A stretch of DNA of 64,000 nucleotides from Zoroaster sp. YZ-2022. Its lineage: Eukaryota; Echinodermata; Asteroidea; Forcipulatida; Zoroasteridae. Shown piece after piece: positions 45,463 through 55,045 of the stretch; position 1 is the stretch's first letter; each line of letters starts with the position of its first letter. The notes under the pieces are model-generated. The model saw only the letters and a list, made by a program, of their open reading frames with translations. It made no database searches and was not told where the DNA came from. The translations under genes were made by a program, and so were the position numbers. The DNA lies in the NCBI GenBank assembly GCA_029582265.1, contig CM055816.1, positions 25,728,463-25,792,462 on the forward strand, in the 5' to 3' direction.

Positions 45463-46479
45463 ATGACGCAGCAAGTACTCTTGATGTGCGTACTCCATTT
45501 CAAAATGATGTTCGTGTTTATAGTACCACTGATATCACAAGCGGTAAGCTTGGGAAGTCAATGTGGTGGGCTTGCAAACGAATATCTCCCTGCAGATAAC
45601 CGGGCACTGAAAAACTTCACGTATGCCAAGAAAACTGTATCCTATTACGTCATGTGCGGACGAGACTGTAACATGGATAAGGACTGTACGTCATTTAACT
45701 TCTATAAATGCAATCAACTGTGTGAGTTAAATAACTCCACAAGGGCTGAGTATCCTGAATCATTCGTTGAAGATCAAGCGAGTGTGTACTTCGATGAAAA
45801 TGAAGACACACCTCTCTTCTCATTGCCTGAGATTGATCGCTACAGAAGTTGTAAAGGGCTAATGGAGGCAGGTTACCGCACAAGTGGTGTCTACAAGATC
45901 TACCCAGACGGATTCTGCCGTGGTCTCAAAGTCTATTGTGTAATGGACATTGACGGCGGCGGATGGATTGTGTTTCAGCGCAGAGAGGACGGCAGTATTG
46001 AATTTTATCGTGACTGGAGTGAGTATAAGTCTGGCTTCGGTGATCTAAGCGGGGAGCATTGGTTAGGGAATGATAACTTGGTGGGTCTGACATCTGATAA
46101 ATCACACGGGACATGGGACCTCCGCATAGATCTCACAGATTGGAGTGACGATACGGCATTCGCGAAATACACGGATTTCCAAATCACTGGTGAGAAGTAC
46201 ACACTGAATTATGGCGACTACGATGTGAGCAGCACTGCTGGTGACTCTCTTGGGTGGCACAAGGGAATGCACTTCTCAACAAAGGATAATGACAATGATC
46301 CGTATGGGGCGAATTGTGCACGAACCTATGAAGGAGCCTGGTGGTTTAATAGCTGTCACAACTCTTACTTAAATGGTCATTATGGGCAGTATCAGGGTAG
46401 CAAAGGCATTGTGTGGTATCACTGGCGTGACAATTCTATCAAAGCATCCAGCATGAAAATACGTGAAACAGACATGTAA
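45463..46479 (+). CDS. Secreted PAN/apple plus fibrinogen-related domain protein (lectin-like)
   Basis: 338 residues in one uninterrupted frame. The start is the first in-frame ATG (context AAG-ATG); the open frame also runs upstream to a TTG at 45424 that is unlikely to be used. Residues 1-27 form a signal peptide (hydrophobic MMFVFIVPLIS, likely cut after SQA). Residues about 34-110 form a PAN/apple-type domain with Cys 34, 65, 69, 75, 83 and 87. Residues about 129-335 are a complete fibrinogen C-terminal domain: Cys130/159 and 285/298, GGGWIVFQRREDGS, YKSGFGDLSGEHWLGND, a calcium loop DNDND at 275-279, and NCA at 284-286, as in ficolin-type acetyl-group binders. N-glycosylation sites are at 51, 90 and 91. 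Such proteins usually bind sugars or act in innate recognition; that role is inferred. No intron is visible, yet promoter elements and a poly(A) signal are present. The last codons overlap a GTAAGT, so a further exon cannot be excluded. Confidence 0.93.
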   Translation: MTQQVLLMCVLHFKMMFVFIVPLISQAVSLGSQCGGLANEYLPADNRALKNFTYAKKTVSYYVMCGRDCNMDKDCTSFNFYKCNQLCELNNSTRAEYPESFVEDQASVYFDENEDTPLFSLPEIDRYRSCKGLMEAGYRTSGVYKIYPDGFCRGLKVYCVMDIDGGGWIVFQRREDGSIEFYRDWSEYKSGFGDLSGEHWLGNDNLVGLTSDKSHGTWDLRIDLTDWSDDTAFAKYTDFQITGEKYTLNYGDYDVSSTAGDSLGWHKGMHFSTKDNDNDPYGANCARTYEGAWWFNSCHNSYLNGHYGQYQGSKGIVWYHWRDNSIKASSMKIRETDM

Positions 46480-46520
46480 GTACACCAATTAACATTACAG
46501 GAAACATGCTGGAAAAACAT

Positions 46521-46526
46521 AATAAA
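46521..46526 (+). terminator. Poly(A) signal of the fibrinogen-domain gene
   Basis: AATAAA 42 bp after the stop codon, implying a short 3' UTR if the gene ends at this exon. Confidence 0.55.
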
Positions 46527-46529
46527 AAA

Positions 46530-46947
46530 TAGTAGCTTTATTTGGCGGTCAAAAACATAAATATGTGTGTTTCCCATCTACCCGCAATCACCAAACACAT
46601 CACGCCTATACCTTTATCATTTATTTATAAATAATTATAAATAAATAAAACATGTGTTATTATAGGCCTTATATTTTGTGTTAAGGCCAAAAAGGTGTGT
46701 TTTTTACCCTAATTATTTGTTTACAAATAATAATAATAAAAATAATAATAACAGGAGCTGAAAAGGGTATCCATTTATACCTACCTTACTTTTTATAATT
46801 ATAAATGGAAACACTTAATATTTTGGTCTTAATATTGAAAACCTCATATTGAAAGCTAGTTCAGTTTATTTATTTATTTTTAATATTTAACAAAAAATAA
46901 CGACTAAACAAACTGTTTCACCATTTCGGAAAATTAAATCTCTTGAG
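46530..46947. other. Intergenic, AT-rich simple sequence
   Basis: Short (ATTT)n and (AATA)n runs near 46610-46660 and 46725-46755. No gene. Confidence 0.5.
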
Positions 46948-49115
46948 ATTAACAGTATAATTGATAGCCTTGACCAAGTCGCATCGGAACGGTTTGGTCG
47001 CGTAATTTTGCCCCACAGTGCATGAATCCATATGTATACACACTGTATGTACATGTATAATTATGTAAATACAGACAATGACCACTCGTTGGATAGATGT
47101 ACATGTACGTGTCCTGTACAATGTATGTGTGTTATGTACATATATGTAAATACAGACAATGATCACTCGTTGGATAGATGTACATGTACGTGTCCTGTAC
47201 AATGTATGTGTGTTATGTACATTATAGGGAAATGAAATGCACAGTGTATGCTGAATTTCTCTGGCCAGAAATCGGTACGGGATGTAGATACCGTACGATA
47301 ACAGCCTTGGTCAACGCTATATAATTGATAACAGATTGGATATGGATAACGAGAAATTAAGTAAATGAATGCATTGATGATGCAGCTGGATTCATTGCTC
47401 TTCAAAATAATGGCACATACGATAGACTGTTTAACAGTGGTTTTTACAATGTCAGTGGTTTTACAATGTCACTAACAATAAGGTTGATACATTTCTTACT
47501 AAATAGGAAAATATAACTGTACCGGACTTGCCGGTAAAATAGCGAATCATTTGGGACACGTATATTACAAAACAAAAAAAATGTTCTCATCACTTTGGAC
47601 ATTAAGATAGAAGTTTAAATATGAAGTTATCTTGACTGAATTGAAAGCATTTTATGTCTGTCACGGTACATTATATCATCAGAAATACATAACACTGAAT
47701 GAACTTGAGATATTTGTCTTGTTAGTTCACTTAATGAAGTTTTCAAAGCTAGGAATCATTAAAAAGGCTTCGACCTTTCAGCGATTACACAAGAATTCCT
47801 TTTGTTTTTCGTAAAATTCCGCACTAGCTTTTCTTGGCCGCTGGAAAAGTTGTGCGCATTTTTGTTTGGTCATATAGAAAATATATATTTGGTGTTTAAA
47901 GTTTGGCTGAATGTAATTGTAATTATAAATGTATGCACTGCACTGAAAATGACACAATATTTGTAAATGTAATCATATTAGTATCGTAAACACTGGCCCG
48001 TGGACTGGGGATCTGTATTTGAGAATGAACCCCCCCCCCACCGCCTTCCCAGACATGTTGCACTTGCTCTGGTGTTAAACCTAAATATACTTTGAAACAT
48101 CATTGCGACAGATGTGTAATGAGTTCCATTGGGAAAACAAAACTGCAATGTAAGTGTACACGTTTGCAAATAACACCCGATTACATGATTACTAAAATAT
48201 AATCTAAAAACTTACTTTATGTAAAGTTATTTGCTCGTACCAAACATCTAGAGAAATTATTCATGTGAGATTCTGTAAAACGTGAGAAATGTATTACAAA
48301 TTTGGAATGGATCAATTTTCTACATTTGAATACATGCAAACAAATCTGATAACGTGTTCGCTATTTTCTCGTTAACGACGAGAATAAACTGAAACTTTCA
48401 CATTTATTTTATTGTATAAATATCTCTTCATTCTTATAAAGTATGGATGCATTTATAGACATATTACTAATAGTGTTGTATACAATCTCTTTAAGCCATC
48501 CCATCCCTTATTTTCAAACTAGTCTACGGGTCTAAATCATATATGAATGGTGTGTTTAGCTTTGTTTAGTGGATTTTACTTACTACCGAAAAAGGTTAAT
48601 ACTAAAATGTGAACAAATAACAGACCATGTCAACAACATATTAATTAAGGTGATTGTCCTTGCTCAACCTAATGGATTAGGCATGACTTGATTTCTGTCA
48701 TATATTTTATATCCAATAATTGGTTAAATAATTGTCTAATAATAAAAAAAAAATTAAAAATTAAAAAATTGGGTAGATCGTTCCAATCGCATCTTCCTCC
48801 CAGCATATTCATGGATGGATATGAACGGTAAAATAATCCCAGTTGAGTTCAGCCGGACGGTAGTTTTTCCCCAAACGAGATTACAGTGAAAGCAGCATCG
48901 TTGTATCTGTATGTGGTGAAAATAAATAAAAGTACAATTAATCAACCCGACATGATTTTTCGATTTGAAAGGACTATCACTAGTTTATTATTTATTACAT
49001 GGTCTTATTAACAATTAATAATAATAAATACTATAAAAAAAACTTTAAAAAATACAGAAGTACAAAAATTCAAACATACAAAAAAAAATACGAAAAAATA
49101 TGTATATATACAAAA
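46948..49115. repeat. Large direct duplication, copy 1 (partner 60726-62764)
   Basis: Both copies run from TTAACA(G/A)TATAATTGATAG to TATGTATATATACAAAA. This copy has two tandem 67-71-bp units with GACAATGACCACTCGTTGGA near 47080-47220, where the partner has one. Short conserved frames carry frame-changing indels between copies and are not genes. Confidence 0.9.
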
Positions 49116-49310
49116 ACAAAATAAGAGTAATAATACAATTTTTTTTTTACATTCTATTAGCCAGTAATTGTTAGCCAATGACTCGGGCAAAATGTTGTGA
49201 AATTATATCTGTCAGCTTATCTCTGTCTTAGAAATCTTTACTGAAATCTTTTAAATGAATATTTGAATGTATTTGTAGAATTTACATATATCCTAGTCTC
49301 TTGTCAACAA

Positions 49311-49422
49311 TTACAATCTGTTGAATTCTTCATACTTTTCAATGTCCTTGGCGAAGTACCCGTCAATTGATGTGTTTTCTTTTGTTCTCTGATTCACGTG
49401 AGTGTACATACGGGGAAAGTGA
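49311..49422 (-). CDS. Probable terminal exon of an unrecognised gene
   Basis: On the minus strand a strong acceptor (TGTTTTGTTTTTCATCAG) ends at 49423. The exon adds one base to a split codon, then codes 36 residues (HFPRMYTHVNQRTKENTSID, then GYFAKDIEKYEEFNRL) and stops at 49311-49313. The composition is protein-like: charged, aromatic, no low complexity. A possible preceding micro-exon at 49734-49753 ends in a GTGAGT donor and is in compatible phase, giving VPCSN before HFPR. The layout faintly recalls the tails of Golgi sulfotransferases, but I cannot assign it. The 3' UTR would run into the duplicated block. Confidence 0.4.
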
Positions 49423-50283
49423 CTGATGAAAAACAAAACATAAGCAGTTTGCAGAATTTAAGCTGTCTTTGTTGACAATGGATTTGAATTGTTTACAATT
49501 TACTTAATTTTCATAATTAAAGTCATTAAAGATATTAATATATTCCATGCTCAAGCGATAATGGTCACTAAAGTTAAACATGTCATTTTAAATGAGAAAC
49601 CATTATAAAATAATTATGAATTTATGACGTAATGTCATAAATTCATTAAAATTTTATATAACCATTCTTTAATCCTTATTACCAAACTAAAACAGCATTT
49701 CAAAATTGAAATATATTTTCCAAGTAAACTCACTTTGAGCACGGAACATCAATCTTTGAGAACAATCGTTGTAATTAAAAGAAAATTGCCTGTACATAAC
49801 GCATTGATGTTATTAATTAGCTGTCAGAGGCCATCCACAATTTCAGACATTTTCAAAGGAGAATAATAGACGTGTTTGGCAATTGTTGTCTTGAAAATGC
49901 TGAGTACTCAAATGTCGAAAATGTTGGATAGCCTCAATTAAATTAATACTGTTGAAAAACCTGGTTCGAATCAAGTGCAATAAACTGAGTGATAGGAACC
50001 GAATACAAATGTTTTCTTTCATTTCTGAGTTTGTGTATAAACGAAGTCTTCTAAACTTGACCACGTGACCTGACAGATGAGGACAAACGGCGACAGGAGG
50101 TTTACAGAGACTATAGATAACTAAACCTCTCTCTGACATTATTGAAGGGACATCTAACATAACATTACAAAGGGACACTGTTTTAAAAAAAAATCTTTTT
50201 CATTTCCAGTATTAAGGCGAAAATTTAGTGGACCAGAATAAATTTTCACTAAATTTCGACTTGATGCTGAATAGGGAGAGGCG
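49423..50283. other. Intergenic or intron on the minus strand
   Basis: If the exon at 49311-49422 is real, this is intron sequence. A 111-residue minus-strand frame at 49843-50178 has no recognisable motif and no clear splice borders. Confidence 0.35.
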
Positions 50284-50460
50284 TTGGGTGGGGTGGGAGG
50301 AGGAGGAGGTGGGTGGAGAGGAATGGGGAGGGGTGGGAAGGAAGGGGAAGGGGAGGGGAAAGGGAGAGGAAAAGGAAAGAGGGGAGTTAGATGGGTAGAG
50401 TCCGGGAGGAAGGGAGGGGAGACTTCTGGGGTGGGGAGAGGAAGGGGATCAAATGCCAAG
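50284..50460. repeat. G/A purine-rich low-complexity tract
   Basis: GGTGGGAGGAGGAGGAGGTG and similar for about 170 bp on the plus strand. The Gly-rich frame reported by simple translation is an artefact. Confidence 0.9.
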
Positions 50461-52480
50461 TTACCAAATAAATATCAAGGGGCATCCTACGTCCCAGCTA
50501 CTCATTTTGGGGGTGTTTTGATATTTATCGGATTACACGGCATTTGCTCCCCTTCCTCTCTCCCCGCCCACCCCTTTCCTTCTCTCTGTCTCCTCACAAA
50601 AAGAGGGCGCTGTTTAGGTTGGGTGAACTCTTGCAGTTACACAAGATTTACCCATTCTGAAAAGCGCCCTCTTATGTCTGCCACATCTCAACAAGTCCAA
50701 TGGGGTTTCAACGTGTTTCCACATGGTCTGATCATTATATCCTTCGTGCCCCAATTTGGAACCAGCAGTGTTATACCAGTGTTGGATTCCGACCACGATC
50801 TCTTGGCGTGTTGGGGGGGGGGGGGGGGATTGGCGAGCATAATAGGAAGGCGCTTTCCCCTTCCTCTAGCTACAGGGTATACACAATGACTTCCTAACCC
50901 CTTCCCCGTCCTTCCCCGTCCTAGGCAGAGACAAGAGACGAATGTGATCCAGGTGAAAAGCCCGCCCTCTATCGATGGATAATTGTATTGGTCATCCCCC
51001 GTCAAATCTTTACGGGATATATACCCCCATCCCTCATGAAGATTTGAGCTCCTGCCCATTGTTGTAGATTTTGTTTATCCTAATCGTCAACATTCCAATG
51101 ATCACCTCTAAACGGATCTTTCTGTCCTAACCCTCCCCCATGACCCAACCAACCTCCAGCTGAATCAAACAAATCATTTGGGTTTGAAACATTAATTTGG
51201 ATTTAAAAATATTATTATAATGACATTCTGAGAAATTAGAAATCATTTTGGACAATTTGAAGGAAATTTCTGAAAATGTTTATTAATTTATTTTTAAAAT
51301 ATCATTTTTGAAAGATTTGTGCATATTTTGGAGATTTTCTGATTTAATAATTTAGGAAAACCATTCACTCAAGGCTACATGACCAATTTGGTTGAAAAGT
51401 AGGGAGACCCAGGTCCTTTTTAAAAGTGATGGTTGGGAAGTGCCCCCCCCCCCCACGGTGCGGATTTGTCACTTTGAATGCCTGCTATAAACCTTAAAAA
51501 TGCTACCAATGATTTGCTTTAACGGTACCCTTTAATGGCGTCGGATACAGTCCAGATCCAGTACAATAGGCTGAGCCACGTTGGTGAGGGCGCCAATTAT
51601 TACATTTAATATTGCTTTACCCCAATGGAACCGTTATTGGCCACTGTGTATTGTTTGTTCCTCACACACGTCTACCATAGTCACGTTCCCTATCTACAGG
51701 CGGTATCGTTATGATTGGAAACATCACATTTTGACTACTGGTCAGTGCCTCATTCTGATTCTCATAGACTTGTGTACTACAAAGCAAAGATGGCTGCGGT
51801 ATAATACTTAAAAGCCTGCTGCACCTATATGATGGAAAGATTAGGTTTACAACGAATATGGATGTGTAAGAAATAGTAATATTTTTTGCATTTTCCAAGA
51901 TGTTTTGGTTAATTGATGTTTGAAGGGGTTCAAATAAGCCTTGCTATAGATGCAACAAAAATCCCACGTCAGAAAAGTGTTAAGCCTGCTGCTGCTGGTC
52001 GCAACTAAATCTATCAGCTAGAATAATTATGTTTCTTTTGTTTACTACTGTGGGCAATATGATCCATTATAATGTTAAAGTTCTTGTTGAATTTAAGCAT
52101 GGTTAGGGATAAGCCCCATCTTATCAGTCGTTCTGACATCTCGTCCTGAAATAACCGTCTGAAAATATTACAGCTCAACAACTTTGGTTTTACCTTAACA
52201 TGCGTCTCTGCTGACAGTTGTATAGAGAAAGTTCGGTCACATGTACACTAGTCATAGTCATTATGAAGTCCAGTTAAACTTACACTGCACTAATACAACT
52301 ACAAACATGTGATGGATGTTTGCTTTTATTTTCAATTGTTTGTGTTTTATTTGTATAATTGCTTCTGTTTGAAAGCTATATACAGAGCACACACAGCCTA
52401 GACTGTGTCAGTGAAACCCGTCTCTTCTGCCTTTATGTAAGAGCGCCCTCTTGAGTTCAGATGTCATTTAATGGGATGAA
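50461..52480. other. Intergenic, no supported gene
   Basis: GC-richer up to about 51150, with poly-G at about 50813-50828 and poly-C near 51445. AT-rich after that. Short frames lack motifs and overlap one another. Confidence 0.4.
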
Positions 52481-52491
52481 GTATAACATGT

Positions 52492-52797
52492 TGTTGTTGT
52501 CCTCTTTCGGCTGCTCCCGTTAGGGGTCGCCACAGCGGATCATGATCCGCATAATTATTTGATTTGGCATAGGTTTTACACCGGATGCCCTTCCTGACGC
52601 AACCCTCCCATTTATCCGGGCTTGGGACCGGCACTAAGCATGCACTGGCTTGTACATCCCCGGTGGCTGGGTTCAATTCGGCCCTCGCAGCAATTATGGT
52701 AAAGTGTCTTGCTCAAGGACACAAGCACCATGGTCGTGGCAAGGATTCGAATCCGATGCACTAAACCTCTCGACCATGGCACCCCACATTAAGTACG
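52492..52797 (-). mobile_element. tRNA-derived SINE with 11-bp target duplication
   Basis: Flanked by GTATAACATGT at 52481-52491 and 52798-52808. On the minus strand the head has TGCCATGGTCGAGAGG (A-box-like) and GGATTCGAATCC (B-box-like). A central GTGTCCTTGAGCAAGACAC inverted word follows, then AGGAAGGGCATCCGGTGT and GTGGCGACCCCTAACGGGAG, ending in (ACA)n. The last part resembles the 3' end of RTE-type LINEs that I remember from fish and invertebrates. The element is complete and looks young. Confidence 0.85.
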
Positions 52798-52808
52798 GTA
52801 TAACATGT

Positions 52809-53450
52809 ACAAAGGTTTTTGTCCTATCACGTGTCTTTCTTTGAGTATGCATTTCTCTACGAGTTAGCTTTTGCTTATTCAAGAAAATAAAATTTGAACT
52901 TTATGAAAAAAAAAATTTCATTAATTCATCCCGTTATTTTTGTTAAATGATGATCTTGTCAATTAATAGTAAACATCAAATTGTTGCATTGTTTACATGC
53001 GTTACGATTAACTTTTTCTCTCGGAAATTGACTGTTTTTATTATTGTAATTTGATACTGTAAACAATCAAGTTCAAGTGTGGAAATTATTAATAATTTGT
53101 TTATCTTTGGACTACTAGAATATCAAATGAAGGTTATCAGTTTTATTGGTGAATATTGTGCGCTCACTTATCAAAACAAATCAAAACAAGACCCGTTGTC
53201 AGGTGATGACGTTGGAGCCTTTTATAAGGCTCGTTGTCAAAATGTGGCCCACTCGGGCCTTTAAAGTAGCTTACCGTCCAGCATGTTTTAAGTTGGACAC
53301 ATTTTCGCCCAAAGTTTCTTGGCTTTGTTTATGTTTTAATAATTACCTAGTTATTTAACACCGCATATTTTGCAGTGTACCTGGTTGGTACTTTGCTGTG
53401 TTTGCTTTGTATAAAATGTTGATTATCTATGTGTAACGATGTCTTCAACT
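52809..53450. other. Intergenic, no gene seen
   Basis: AT-rich. One plus-strand frame near 53146-53358 has no motif. Confidence 0.4.
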
Positions 53451-53576
53451 TATTCGTCACTATGTAAACAATCAAATGCCGCGTGGTCGCCTATTCGTCA
53501 CTTCAACGCACGCACAGCGTATATCTTATTCGTCACTTTGTAAAAAACAGAAGTGCTGCCGGCGCTTATTCGTCAC
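53451..53576. repeat. Spaced array of TATTCGTCAC, four copies
   Basis: TATTCGTCAC occurs at 53451, 53492, 53527 and 53567, in the same orientation and 35-41 bp apart, with unrelated sequence between. The CGTCA core is a half-site for CREB/ATF-type factors. It may be a decayed tandem repeat or a cluster of binding sites. Confidence 0.6.
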
Positions 53577-54159
53577 CCATGTACGTACTCTGTAAGGCCG
53601 ATATTACCAATAAATATCGACAAATGAATGCACTTCCCAACGAAAAGATGTAAATACCTTAGATCCATGGTTTTTCTTTGTGTTACATTGCAAAACAATC
53701 TAAAAACTTGATGTTTTCTACAGATTACTGTGCTTAGTCTGTCCGTGGTTAGAGGTGGTACCAGCCGTCCGCGCACAGTGAAGGGGAACAAATCTATTAT
53801 GCAAGATGACCCCACAGATTCTTGTTCGTTACTTTCAAAAATAGAACTAGGGAAATGCAGTATGATATGAACGAAATAATAGTTGTTTTGAAATCAATTA
53901 AATTAAACGCAACAGTACTTGAATGTTCTTGAATGAAAATTAACAAAAATGTTTTGACAAAACCTATATTATCCCCATGTCTCTGAGAGGTATATAGCCC
54001 GCCCTCTATCACCATTATTGTTTCATCAGTGAGGGGTGGATTCAGTGCGGGGGAAAGAACGCACGTAATTAGCATATAAATCTCCTCGCATGACGATGGT
54101 TATTCTGACATAGTCCTTAAAATAATAATAGTCCTTAAAATAATAAAGCTGGCGACCAT
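53577..54159. other. Intergenic, no gene seen
   Basis: A short tandem GTCCTTAAAATAATA lies at about 54113-54143. Nothing else is supported. Confidence 0.4.
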
Positions 54160-54240
54160 ACTTAACCCCAATGTCAATAACCTTAGTTTTAGGAACAGAG
54201 ACCTGACACTTTCATATGTAAATCTTGTGGTGTTTTACCG
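54160..54240. repeat. Short dispersed repeat shared with 7985-8070
   Basis: ACTTAACCCCAATGTCAATA and AATCTTGTGGTGTT in both copies. Confidence 0.6.
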
Positions 54241-54247
54241 ATGTAAT

Positions 54248-54412
54248 TTAATAATATCTGATCACCTCACAGGCCTTGAACTTCGTCCTCCTGGGAGCAT
54301 AGGTAGGAGCAAGGCAATTTTCCTCAAATAACTTTTCCATTACATCAAAATGGACAGTATGAGGATAGTATAGTTGACATCGACATCGTGCAAGTAAACT
54401 AGACACGCATTG
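54248..54412 (-). other. Exon-like open segment, unassigned
   Basis: Minus-strand frame of about 54 codons ending in TAA. It contains LYYPHTVHFDVMEKLFEENC and then LAPTYAPRRTKFKACEVIR. The residue mix is protein-like, but the upstream splice acceptor is weak and I do not recognise the family. It could be part of a transposon gene or chance. Confidence 0.22.
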
Positions 54413-54847
54413 TCAATTTGCCATGACTTTATTGTTTTTAAATTAAAGCAATCATTATCCATGCTTTAATACATCCTCATCACATTGAGGCTATATTTGT
54501 CTGGTAACCTGATAGCTAATCATAAATCACTATGAGTTTGCAAGAGGCACCACACTATTTAAGACAACAGCCTCATTTTGATTCCAATAGAGAAGTGCAT
54601 TAGGAAACCAAAATTGACCATTCTTGGATGAAGTTTTATTTGTCTATGAAATTTTAAAAACAATCCACGAAGCAAGATATTGACTGTCCGGCAGTGTTTT
54701 GTAACAATGATCTGTTCTGCCTTTTTTAAATTAGTTTTATTTGATGTATACTACATTTTATTTGTTGTTTTCTTGTATTATTGTGATTTGTTTTAAATGT
54801 AATTCGTCATTTTGCAGTTTTAATTCCAACTAATATATAATAACAGC
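54413..54847. other. Intergenic, no feature seen
   Basis: AT-rich, no motif. Confidence 0.4.
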
Positions 54848-55045
54848 AAAAGTATACACTTATGAAATGTTTAATATAATTATGAATATTCATAAAGCTT
54901 GTTCAGGCAAGGACCCTATACTCATAATGTTATAGGCACAGTAAACGTTAAACTCCCACAACGACATGTACACAAGAATCTTATTTATATTATAAATACT
55001 TTCTTAGTAATTAAGTCTTTAGTTTATGTTTCATTTTAAAGGATA
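54848..55045. repeat. Dispersed repeat shared with 27940-28050 and 37875-37935
   Basis: The first part (TATAATTATGAATAT, CTCATAATGTTATAG) matches 27.9 kb. The second part (TATTATAAATACTTTCTTAG, GTCTTTAGTTTATGTTTCA) matches 37.9 kb. Confidence 0.55.

Noticed and set aside
49843..50178. 111-residue minus-strand frame upstream of the terminal exon at 49311
   Set aside because: No recognisable motif and no splice borders in a phase that would join it to the exon.
50284..50889. 201-residue Gly/Arg-rich open frame
   Set aside because: It starts in a purine-only tract and continues through sequence without domain or codon pattern; low complexity explains the length.
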